A stretch of 64,000 nucleotides of DNA from Paraburkholderia gardini (GTDB taxonomy: Bacteria; Pseudomonadota; Gammaproteobacteria; Burkholderiales; Burkholderiaceae), in assembly GCF_907164575.1 (NCBI RefSeq), contig NZ_CAJQYY010000006.1:124001-188000 (forward strand), written 5' to 3'. Every line of letters starts with the position of its first letter. Position 1 is the stretch's first letter. This document shows, piece after piece, positions 46,423 through 53,867 of the stretch. Made by a program: the position numbers and the translations under genes. The notes under the pieces were generated by a model. It saw only the letters and a program-made list of their open reading frames with translations, was not told where the DNA came from and did not search any database.

Positions 46423-47672
46423 GCCGGGCCGGCGGTGGAGCCCGCTGCAGGCAATGGCCCGTCGCCTCGCGGAGCAGGTTCGACAGCTGCGGCCACGGGG
46501 TCTACTACCGGTGCAGCGGGAGGAAAATGCTGCGCAGCGCGCGAGGACGCGAAGAACCGCGCGAGCCGATCAAAGCGCCCGAGTTGAAATTGCGCGGCCC
46601 CGCTCTTCTCGTCGATGGCCCAGTAGGTGGCTCGAATCGCACCCCAATCGCGTGTCGGCATGTCACCCGGCATCCACGGAGCGGCGATGCCGTTGATCAT
46701 GGCTTTATCCGGGGAATACAAACTCATGTTGGCGCGGCGCCCCGCGATGTCGCAGGCATAGACTTCCTGGTCAAGCGGCTTGAATTGAAACGCGAACACG
46801 CTGGCCGAAGGATTGGCCGCCAGGCATTCATCGATTCGTGCGGAGATGTGCGCATCGGCAAAGGAAAACCCAGTGGCGATCAGCAGCGTGTCGGGTGTCA
46901 TCAGGAATGCTCGCAGCCTGTCGAAGAGTGCGGCATACGGCGCCTTCTGCGTCTGGTCGTACTTGAGGTGTTCTGGGAACACCAGATGCGTCGCGTCGGC
47001 TCGCCCGGTGCGGATCACCTCACCCCTTGCATTGGCTGCCCAACCGAGCGAACCATGCAGTTTCCACAAGCGCGTCCAGCGTGCTGGCAAATCATTGCTA
47101 GCAACCGAAGAGGGGTCGAAGAATGGCTCACTGGCACCGCTAAAACCGTCGAAGAATGGGACGCGCGTGCGTTCCAACGCTTGCTCAAACAGCAGGTCGT
47201 AGTTGGTGGTGAAAATTTCAACTGGGTGTTCGCGACCTGTACCACTGATCCACGTCACAAACTCGGTGTATGGCGAAGGGCCCTCGTGAAGGGGCCTGTT
47301 GACGATGGCGCCGATCTGCTCGCAGATCGCCTCGCTCAGCTGCTTGTACCCCTCCCCATCCAGGTCATGAACCTTCGTCTTTCCGATGACGCCAGCCAGA
47401 CTACGCACGCGCGACAGGATCGTTTCGATGTTGGGAGTATCGAGTTCAGCCCGCACGGAATCCAAGGTTTTGCCGTAGTCGGGTTTCAAAACCTCCATCA
47501 CCATATTGGTGAGGCCCGCCACAGCAGGAATCAAAGGCTTGTCGCTGCCGGGAGGGAAGATGCCGGCCGGCGCGCCGGCGCCGACCAGAAGGCCGATCCG
47601 CTTACGTCCCTGTGCAATGATCTGCCGCAGACTCGCCATGTACTGGTCTGGATTGTGGACACTGACCGTCAT
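46419..47672 (-). CDS. SIR2-family NADase of the SIR2-HerA defence module
   Basis: 417 residues from the ATG at 47672, which has AGGGGAAG upstream; an ATG at 47711 would add 13 residues but has no ribosome-binding site. SIR2 motifs: LLVGAGAPAG (28-37), IFTTNYDLLFEQ (153-164, N157), KLHGS (204-208, H206) and GFSFADAHI (about 268). The last 40 residues are Ala/Pro-rich. Defensive SIR2 proteins deplete NAD+ on phage infection and abort the cell. As the first gene of the sir2-herA-qatABCD run its promoter would drive all; an extended -10-like TGTGATAAT lies at 47730-47738 on the minus strand. Confidence 0.88.
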   Translation of the reverse strand: MTVSVHNPDQYMASLRQIIAQGRKRIGLLVGAGAPAGIFPPGSDKPLIPAVAGLTNMVMEVLKPDYGKTLDSVRAELDTPNIETILSRVRSLAGVIGKTKVHDLDGEGYKQLSEAICEQIGAIVNRPLHEGPSPYTEFVTWISGTGREHPVEIFTTNYDLLFEQALERTRVPFFDGFSGASEPFFDPSSVASNDLPARWTRLWKLHGSLGWAANARGEVIRTGRADATHLVFPEHLKYDQTQKAPYAALFDRLRAFLMTPDTLLIATGFSFADAHISARIDECLAANPSASVFAFQFKPLDQEVYACDIAGRRANMSLYSPDKAMINGIAAPWMPGDMPTRDWGAIRATYWAIDEKSGAAQFQLGRFDRLARFFASSRAAQHFPPAAPVVDPVAAAVEPAPRGDGPLPAAGSTAGPA

Positions 47673-47803
47673 CGGGTACTTCCCCTGTTTTTTGAACAGC
47701 TTAGGAGGCATTTCGCTGTTTCAGTTCTTATTATCACATTTTCGAAGACTAACGATTTTCATGGAACCCGGACTTCACGCTGAATCCTCAATCCCCATCA
47801 TGA

Positions 47804-47959
47804 ACGCTTCCGGCAGGCGTGGAGTATCGGCTGACGCCGCTCTGGCAATCCGTGCTCGATCCGCTTACAAACCTGATGAATTGGTCAACTCGGCAGTACG
47901 CCGAGATCAGCGCTGTGCGGGCGCGCTACACGCTGTTGCATCCCAGTTTGTATGCGTGA
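47804..47959 (+). pseudogene. C-terminal remnant of an HxlR-family regulator
   Basis: The plus strand encodes TLPAGVEYRLTPLWQSVLDP followed by LTNLMNWSTRQYAEISAVRARY and a stop at 47957. This is the C-terminal half of an HxlR winged-helix protein; a stop codon directly precedes it (47801-47803) and no N-terminal part is present. It lies between the conjugation and defence gene sets, where insertion or recombination has evidently cut an older gene. Confidence 0.75.
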
Positions 47960-48223
47960 TAGTTGCCCGCATGAAGCAATACTTGCTAATCGCGCCAATG
48001 CAACGATGTCATCGACCCTTCCATACAACTCATTCGCTTTAGCCGCGAGACGCTGACGGAATCGTCGCGGCGGCCGGCTACGGGTAACTTTATTCGACCG
48101 AAAGCCCAGGCCACTTTCAAAGATGCAACGACATTCCCGAGCCACACAGAGTCGCAGTGATGTTTTGCCCTATGCGTCGTTCAATAAGTGACCTTTAAGG
48201 CATTAAGCTGAAACATCAGCATT

Positions 48224-48231
48224 TTTTTCAT
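48224..48231 (+). other. TTTTTCAT octamer at the end of the conjugation module, candidate ICE attachment site
   Basis: The octamer overlaps the stop codon of the DUF2274 gene, the last gene of the trb cluster. Tn4371-family ICEs are reported to integrate at TTTTTCAT-like octamers, with trbI and its follower near the right end. The same octamer occurs inside the nickel/cobalt permease gene (30192-30199), so chance cannot be ruled out. Confidence 0.45.
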
Positions 48232-48491
48232 TCTGACGAGAAATCCGTGGGAGAAGAACTTCGGCTGCGATCTACCCTGCCCTGTCGGAAGCCCCGATCC
48301 CGGGCCATAAACGCTTCCAGCATATGTGGAATCAGCGCCACAGCATTGGCCGTCTCGCCATAGATTTGCGCATGCAGCGCTGCGTAACATTCCAGTTCGG
48401 CCTTGAGTTTCGCGGTGCAGGCGAAGGTAATCTTTACGCTCTCGTTTTTTGGCAACGGCCCTAGTCGTAACTTTCTCCTGGATACGCTCAT
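48228..48491 (-). CDS. DUF2274 family protein following trbI
   Basis: 87 residues starting MSVSRRKLRLGPLPKNESVKITF, the usual DUF2274 start; a small soluble protein found directly behind trbI in Tn4371-like elements, of unknown function. Its ATG overlaps the trbI stop by four bases. The second half is Arg/Ser-rich (GFRQGRVDRSRSSSP). Confidence 0.85.
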   Translation of the reverse strand: MSVSRRKLRLGPLPKNESVKITFACTAKLKAELECYAALHAQIYGETANAVALIPHMLEAFMARDRGFRQGRVDRSRSSSPTDFSSE

Positions 48492-49780
48492 GGCATTAAC
48501 CCTCGCTGGACAAAGAGCGGCTGGTACAGCCGCAGCACCATATCCTTGTTCACCATCACGTTGACTTGAAACCCCGGCCGTACCGTCAGCGTCGGCTGGA
48601 TACTCAAGTCGCGGCGTGTGATTTCCTGACCGACCTGATTGGCCGTGTCCTGCGAGCTGTCGCGCAGCGCGATCACCGTATTACCGTTGGCGCTGCCCTG
48701 ATTCGAGACGGCCAACTCGGAACCGACGCCGAGCATCGTGGACAGCACAGCACCCGTCAGAATGCGGCCCCAATGCCAGTCCACGCCATCCTCCAGGCCG
48801 GCATAACCGGCTGGGTCGATGCCGGGCAACTTGTCGAGCGCGATCGACGAGGTATCCGGCAATACCAGCCGCAACCAGACCAGCAGCACCCGCTGCTGCC
48901 CGAAGGCAACCTGACTGTCATAGCGCCCGATCAGGCGCGAACCCTGCGGAATCAGCAGGTAGTGGCCAGTCGCGGTGTCGTACACGGGCTGCGTCACCTC
49001 GGCAATGATCTGCCCCGGCAGGTCGGAATTGATGCCCGTCACCAGCGCGGCCGGAATGATCGTGCCCGCCATCACCGTGTATGGCGAGGCCGGTGCCTGC
49101 AAGCTGCCGGTATTGCTGGTCGCAGCGTCGCCGCCCTTGGCCATGAACGCTTCCTTCTGGTCCTGCCGATTCTGGATCGCCGTCGGATCGTTGGGTTGTG
49201 CGGCCGTGGATGCCGGCCCGGCCCCCATCGGATTGAAGGCGCCGGCCGCCGCATTGGCCGCGGACATGGTGCCCGCAGACGCGGTGGCTGCATCAGGCTT
49301 GCCGGTATCGCTGCCGGTGTGGAAGAACACCGCAGAGCGGGCAATCTCGTCGGCCTGGCGCTGCCGGTCGATGTTCTCGGCCGATGGCCCCGGATTGACG
49401 TTGCCACTTGGTAGCGGTGGCATCGCCGACGCTGCACCCCAGTCGCCGGGCAACGGCGGCCCGAGCTGCGGCACGCTGGCCGGCGCCGCCGGAGCGGGTT
49501 TCGCCGGCAGCTTCGAGTAGTCGGACGGCAACTGGTCGAGATCGTCGGCTTTGGCGACCCGATCGACGTTGTAGAGGTTGGTCTGATCGCCCGAACCGCG
49601 CCGGCCCTTCGATTGCAGCGCCCACATCGACACGCCGGCCACGGCCACCGCGAGCAGCGTGGCGGAGACGGCCAGCGTTCGACGGTTGAGCCGTGTTACC
49701 GCACGCGGTGCCGCGCGCAACGCAACGCCCTCGGGAGCGACCTTCGGAGCGGGCTGGGCTTCGTGGTCAGTCGTGCCCAT
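48488..49780 (-). CDS. trbI: Conjugal transfer protein TrbI (VirB10-like)
   Basis: 430 residues from the ATG at 49780 (GGGAGC upstream), overlapping trbG by 14 bases. A cytoplasmic N-terminus with a membrane span at about 36-53 (TLAVSATLLAVAVAGVSMWAL), a Pro/Ala-rich periplasmic linker and a C-terminal beta-barrel domain (TVMAGTIIPAALVTGINSDLPG and PQGSRLIGRYDSQVAFGQ) are those of VirB10/TrbI, which spans inner and outer membranes in the secretion channel core. Confidence 0.94.
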   Translation of the reverse strand: MGTTDHEAQPAPKVAPEGVALRAAPRAVTRLNRRTLAVSATLLAVAVAGVSMWALQSKGRRGSGDQTNLYNVDRVAKADDLDQLPSDYSKLPAKPAPAAPASVPQLGPPLPGDWGAASAMPPLPSGNVNPGPSAENIDRQRQADEIARSAVFFHTGSDTGKPDAATASAGTMSAANAAAGAFNPMGAGPASTAAQPNDPTAIQNRQDQKEAFMAKGGDAATSNTGSLQAPASPYTVMAGTIIPAALVTGINSDLPGQIIAEVTQPVYDTATGHYLLIPQGSRLIGRYDSQVAFGQQRVLLVWLRLVLPDTSSIALDKLPGIDPAGYAGLEDGVDWHWGRILTGAVLSTMLGVGSELAVSNQGSANGNTVIALRDSSQDTANQVGQEITRRDLSIQPTLTVRPGFQVNVMVNKDMVLRLYQPLFVQRGLMP

Positions 49781-50780
49781 GACCAGCTCCCGCAGCGACG
49801 CCATCGGTACGCTCGATGCGTACCACGGCCGCCCTACTCCCATCCTTGCCGCCCAGGCGCAGCTCCGCTGCGCCAAACAGACGATCCACGATGTCGTAAG
49901 GGGCATGGAAACGGTAGTTCACCAGCTCGCCCTTGCCATCCGGCCCGACCACGAACAGCGGCGGCAATTCGCCCTGTGCGATCCCCGCCGGAAACTGGAT
50001 ATAGACATGCTGCCCGTCATCGAACGCGCGCACGGGCTTCCACGGCGGGCTGTCGCCCGTGATCGCATAGCGGAAATGCAACTGGTCGAGTGACAGACCA
50101 TCGGCCGCAGGCGCGACCGCATCGGCGGCCTGCGCCTGGGCCTGCAAGGCCAGCATCTGGTCCTTTGGATACTCCCACGATACTGAGGCCATCCACGCCT
50201 TCACCGTGGACGTGAGTTCAAGCAGATAGGTGCGCCGGTTCGTGGTGATGACAAGGTTCGTCATGATCCCCGCGCGCACCGGCTTGACCATCACGGCCAC
50301 GCGCCGGCTCGTGCCGCTGCCGCTCGCGGTATCGCCCACGATCCATTGCACGGTATCGCCGGCGGCGACGGTCACCAGTTCCTCCCCCGACTGCAAACTG
50401 ATGACCGTCACGCGGCCGGGGCTGGTATAGACCTGATACAGCGCGCCATCGGAGAACGGCCAGACCTGGATCGCGTTGATGTAGCCGTCGCGCGTCGGCA
50501 CCACGCTCGCGTCGGCATTGGCCTGCTCGACGCGCGCTTTCGCATCGGCCAGCTCAGGGGCTGGCTTTGCATCTGCGGGAGGCAGCGGCTTCATCTGATC
50601 CGGCAATGGCAAGGGCTTCGGCACTTCCACGACCGCAACCGGCTTGGGCGGCTCAGGCAATGGCTGCGCCTTGACCGATTCGTCCAGCGAGATCGCCGGC
50701 GGTGGTTTGCCTTGCGTGGCGCACCCGGCAACGCTGCCCAGCAAGACGAGGAAGGCAATGGCAGTGATCGACGGTTTCAT
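49767..50780 (-). CDS. trbG: Conjugal transfer lipoprotein TrbG (VirB9-like)
   Basis: 337 residues with a lipoprotein signal (FLVLLGSVAGC, lipobox cysteine at 20), a Pro/Lys-rich stretch to about 70 and a VirB9/TrbG beta domain (IQVWPFSDGALYQVYTSPGRVTVISLQSGEE). It forms the outer-membrane part of the core complex with TrbI. Coupled to trbF by an ATGA overlap. Confidence 0.93.
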   Translation of the reverse strand: MKPSITAIAFLVLLGSVAGCATQGKPPPAISLDESVKAQPLPEPPKPVAVVEVPKPLPLPDQMKPLPPADAKPAPELADAKARVEQANADASVVPTRDGYINAIQVWPFSDGALYQVYTSPGRVTVISLQSGEELVTVAAGDTVQWIVGDTASGSGTSRRVAVMVKPVRAGIMTNLVITTNRRTYLLELTSTVKAWMASVSWEYPKDQMLALQAQAQAADAVAPAADGLSLDQLHFRYAITGDSPPWKPVRAFDDGQHVYIQFPAGIAQGELPPLFVVGPDGKGELVNYRFHAPYDIVDRLFGAAELRLGGKDGSRAAVVRIERTDGVAAGAGHGHD

Positions 50781-51484
50781 GGCTTCTTCGCTCCTTCCGG
50801 CGCGTCCAGGTCACGACTCCAGGACAGCCCGTTGATATAGATACCGAGGGGATTACGGCGCACCTGCTGTTCGGTGCGCGGCGTCTGCATGACGAGAGTG
50901 AGCATCGCCGTCCATTGCTCGGTGCCGGTCGGCGTGCCGTCGTTGAAGTGCTGTTCGGTCCAGCGCACCTGGAACGAGGTGTCGCTGACGCGCACCACGC
51001 TCGTCACTTCCACCGATATGGAGTCCTGCCCGACATGAGCGAACGGATCGTGGGCACGCGCGTAATCGTTCAGCGTCGCCGCGCCTCGGTCGGTGGTGTA
51101 GCCGTAGGCTTCAAGCCAGTTCTGCCGTACCACCACCGGGTCGATCGACAGCGAACGCACGTCGGTCACGAAGCGCGCCAGGTGGTACGCGATCTGTGCA
51201 TCGGTTGGCCGGTACGGTGTCGTAGCTGCCCCGACCGCGCGGACCTGCCCGGCGTGATCGACCTCGACCACGTAGGGCGTGACGCGCGACTGGCCGGACT
51301 GCCAGACAAGGCCCGCAGCCATCAGCAGCGCAAGGCCCAGGCAGCCGAAGGCCATCAACCGCCAGTTCTTCGCCTGCACGCGCGCGCTGCCGAGGCGTTC
51401 ATCCCATACCTGCGCGGCGGCCTGATAAGGCGTGGCGGGCGCAGGTGATTCGCTGTAGCGCACGCCGGGTCGTGTGAAGCGCAT
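50777..51484 (-). CDS. trbF: Conjugal transfer protein TrbF (VirB8-like)
   Basis: 235 residues. One membrane span at about 43-60 (LMAFGCLGLALLMAAGLVW) is followed by a periplasmic VirB8 domain (RPTDAQIAYHLARFVTDVRSL and NPLGIYINGLSWSRDL). VirB8-type proteins nucleate assembly of the secretion channel. It lies 12 nt behind trbL and overlaps trbG. Confidence 0.94.
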   Translation of the reverse strand: MRFTRPGVRYSESPAPATPYQAAAQVWDERLGSARVQAKNWRLMAFGCLGLALLMAAGLVWQSGQSRVTPYVVEVDHAGQVRAVGAATTPYRPTDAQIAYHLARFVTDVRSLSIDPVVVRQNWLEAYGYTTDRGAATLNDYARAHDPFAHVGQDSISVEVTSVVRVSDTSFQVRWTEQHFNDGTPTGTEQWTAMLTLVMQTPRTEQQVRRNPLGIYINGLSWSRDLDAPEGAKKP

Positions 51485-51496
51485 GGCTCGCCTCCC

Positions 51497-52846
51497 TTAC
51501 TCGTTCGAGGAATCGTTGAGATCCGGCGCGGCCCCGCCGCCGCCGTGGTCGGCCGAGCGCACGACATGCGCGGCCGTCGAAGCGCCATGCGCGGCGCGCT
51601 GGCGGCGTTGCAGGCGTTGCGCCCAGTCGGGCGGTTTGTCGGTGGATGCTTGCGATGCGTTATCGGTGGTCGCCGATGGTATGGATGTTTCGCCGGCGTT
51701 TCCGTGCGAGGCGGATGGCGCGCTCGCGCCGACGGCCGATACCGCGCGATCACGCGCAGCGCGAGCACCGGCTGCAACCCGCTCGCCGGCGGCCTGTGCG
51801 CCGCTGTGCGCGACGTTGGCCACACCGGCACCGAAAGCACGCGCGCCAGTCGCGCCCGATGCAGTCGCACCGGCGCGATAAGCCGACGCGGCGCCGCTGG
51901 CCGCGCGTGCGGTCCCGACTGCGCCGCGCGCTGCAAGTCGTGCGCCGGCGGCGACTGCCGCGCCACCCGTCGCCACGGCCGCACCACCGGCAACGGCAAG
52001 GCCCGCGACACCTAGCGCCGTACCGGCGGCCGCTCCGGCGCCGAGCTGCGGTGCACCGGATACCAGGCCGGTCGCAATGCCCGGCCCGAAGATGCCAAGT
52101 CCCAGCATCGTCAGCGAGGCCAGCATGATGGCGAGCGCGTGGTTCAGCGACGGATCGGCACCGGCCGGCGTCTGGAACTGACTGAAGATCGTCGAGCCAA
52201 TGCCGACGATGACGGCGAGCACCAGTACCTTCACGCCCGACGACACCACGTTGCCCAGCACCTTCTCGGCAAGAAACGCGGTCTTGTTCCAGAGCGCGAA
52301 CGGGACCAGTACGAAGCCCGCGAGTGTGGTTAGCTTGAACTCGATCAGCGTCACAAAAAGCTGCACGGCCAGGATGAAGAAGCTGATGACCACGACGACC
52401 CAGGCGAGCAGCAGGATCACGATCATGTCGATGTTGCTGAAGACCGCGGTGATGCCGTTGGACATCGTGCCGACCTGTTGCAGAATCGGCTGTCCGGCCT
52501 GGACGCCAATCGCGGCCAGGCGTCCGGGTTGCAGGAAATTGCCGATGCTGATCGACGAGCCGGACGCGAGCAGGCCGAGGCCCACGAACGAGCGGAAGAC
52601 GATGCCCGCGAGCGTGTTGAAGTTGCCGATGATGTAGGCGAACGCGCCGACGTAGAGCGTCTTGCGGATCAGCTTCGCCAGCACTTCCTCGCCACCCATC
52701 GCCCAGAACAGGCCGGCGAGCGTCATGTCGATCACGATCAGCGTGGCCGAGAGATAGGCGACTTCGCCGTGCAGCAGACCAAAGCCTGAGTCGATGTACT
52801 GCGAGAAGACGGCCAGGAACTGGTCGATGACGGAAAGATCATTCAT
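51497..52846 (-). CDS. trbL: Conjugal transfer protein TrbL (VirB6-like)
   Basis: 449 residues from the ATG at 52846, which overlaps the stop of the lipoprotein gene. Five or more membrane spans lie in residues 25-300 (IVIDMTLAGLFWAMGG, MIVILLLAWVVVVISFFIL and others), followed by a long Ala/Gly-rich cytoplasmic tail from about 300. TrbL/VirB6 forms the inner-membrane channel of the mating apparatus. Confidence 0.93.
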   Translation of the reverse strand: MNDLSVIDQFLAVFSQYIDSGFGLLHGEVAYLSATLIVIDMTLAGLFWAMGGEEVLAKLIRKTLYVGAFAYIIGNFNTLAGIVFRSFVGLGLLASGSSISIGNFLQPGRLAAIGVQAGQPILQQVGTMSNGITAVFSNIDMIVILLLAWVVVVISFFILAVQLFVTLIEFKLTTLAGFVLVPFALWNKTAFLAEKVLGNVVSSGVKVLVLAVIVGIGSTIFSQFQTPAGADPSLNHALAIMLASLTMLGLGIFGPGIATGLVSGAPQLGAGAAAGTALGVAGLAVAGGAAVATGGAAVAAGARLAARGAVGTARAASGAASAYRAGATASGATGARAFGAGVANVAHSGAQAAGERVAAGARAARDRAVSAVGASAPSASHGNAGETSIPSATTDNASQASTDKPPDWAQRLQRRQRAAHGASTAAHVVRSADHGGGGAAPDLNDSSNE

Positions 52847-53133
52847 GGCCGATCTCCTTGCGACGCCTCGAAGCTCGCCGGAATCGGCGGCAACTCGGCG
52901 AGCGTCTGGTATTCGTTGGCGCCGCCCAGTTCGAGGAAGAAACGCCGCGCATACGCCGCGTCCACCAGGCCGCATGTGGCGTTGTCCATGTGGGGGTGTG
53001 CAACGGCACAGCGATGGCGCAGTGCGTAAAGCCGCTGCGGATCATGTGCGAGTGCATCGGCCGTCAACGCCGGCTCATGCCGACCGCAAGCGGTCAGCAT
53101 GGCGATGATGGACAGGACCAGTGCGCGGCGCAT
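52843..53133 (-). CDS. TrbK/EexN-like lipoprotein between trbJ and trbL, probable entry exclusion
   Basis: 96 residues with a lipoprotein signal (LSIIAMLTACG, cysteine at 16). The middle (ALAHDPQRLYALRHRCAVAHPHMDNATCGLVDAAYARRFF) shows the TrbK/EexN pattern of a short Cys-containing helix with DPxRL. In IncP and Tn4371-type systems a protein in this position blocks entry of related elements. It starts five bases after the trbJ stop. Confidence 0.75.
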   Translation of the reverse strand: MRRALVLSIIAMLTACGRHEPALTADALAHDPQRLYALRHRCAVAHPHMDNATCGLVDAAYARRFFLELGGANEYQTLAELPPIPASFEASQGDRP

Positions 53134-53138
53134 GGCCG

Positions 53139-53867
53139 TCAGTTCCCGTAGAAGCTCACCGACTGCGGCGTGTATTGCGGACCGCTGCCAATGAAGCGGG
53201 TACGGACCTGCTGGGCCTGCGCCTCATCGGCCGCAGCACGCGCCTGGTCCAGTGCTGTCGCGCGCTGCTGGGATACGGTGAGTTGCTGCGACTGAATCGC
53301 CTGACGTGCGATCAGCGCGAGCAACTGGTTCGTCGCCTGGCTCGCCTGCAAGGCACCGACCGCGCCCTGGCTCTGTGTCACCAGACTGCTCAATACGCCT
53401 TGGTCGGACAGCAGGTTCTGCGCGGCCTGCGACTGCATCTGCGTCGAGGTCTGCAATGCCTGTACCGATGTCTGCCAGCGCGTCTGCGCGTCCTGCACCA
53501 TCTGCGCGTTGCTGGTGGTAGCGCCGTAGGACGACGGGTACAGCCGGTTGAACGTCGCCTGCGACTGCGCGACGTTGAAGGTCAATCCCTGCGCCTGCGA
53601 GATCAACTGGTTCGTCGTCGCCAGCGTGGACAACAACTGCGACAGCGAATTGAAGTTCAGGCTCGTAAGATTGCGACCCTGGTTGACCAGCATCGTCGCT
53701 TCGTTCTGCAACTGCTGGATCTGGTTGTCGATCTGTTGCAGCTCGCGTGCGGCGGTCAGCAAGTTCTGCGAATAGTTGGCCGCGTCGAACACCGCCCACT
53801 GTGCGAAGCTCGTGGACGACACCGACAGCAGCAAGGCCGTGACGACGGCCAGCCCGGTCTTCTTCAT
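53139..53867 (-). CDS. trbJ: Conjugal transfer protein TrbJ (VirB5-like)
   Basis: 242 residues with a signal peptide (VTALLLSVSSTSFA, cleavage near 22) and a long Gln-rich coiled coil (LQQIDNQIQQLQNEATMLVNQ and onward). VirB5/TrbJ is a minor pilus component. The C-terminus FIGSGPQYTPQSVSFYGN shares GxGPQYTP with the exclusion-type lipoprotein at 60630. Overlaps trbE by four bases. Confidence 0.92.
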   Translation of the reverse strand: MKKTGLAVVTALLLSVSSTSFAQWAVFDAANYSQNLLTAARELQQIDNQIQQLQNEATMLVNQGRNLTSLNFNSLSQLLSTLATTNQLISQAQGLTFNVAQSQATFNRLYPSSYGATTSNAQMVQDAQTRWQTSVQALQTSTQMQSQAAQNLLSDQGVLSSLVTQSQGAVGALQASQATNQLLALIARQAIQSQQLTVSQQRATALDQARAAADEAQAQQVRTRFIGSGPQYTPQSVSFYGN

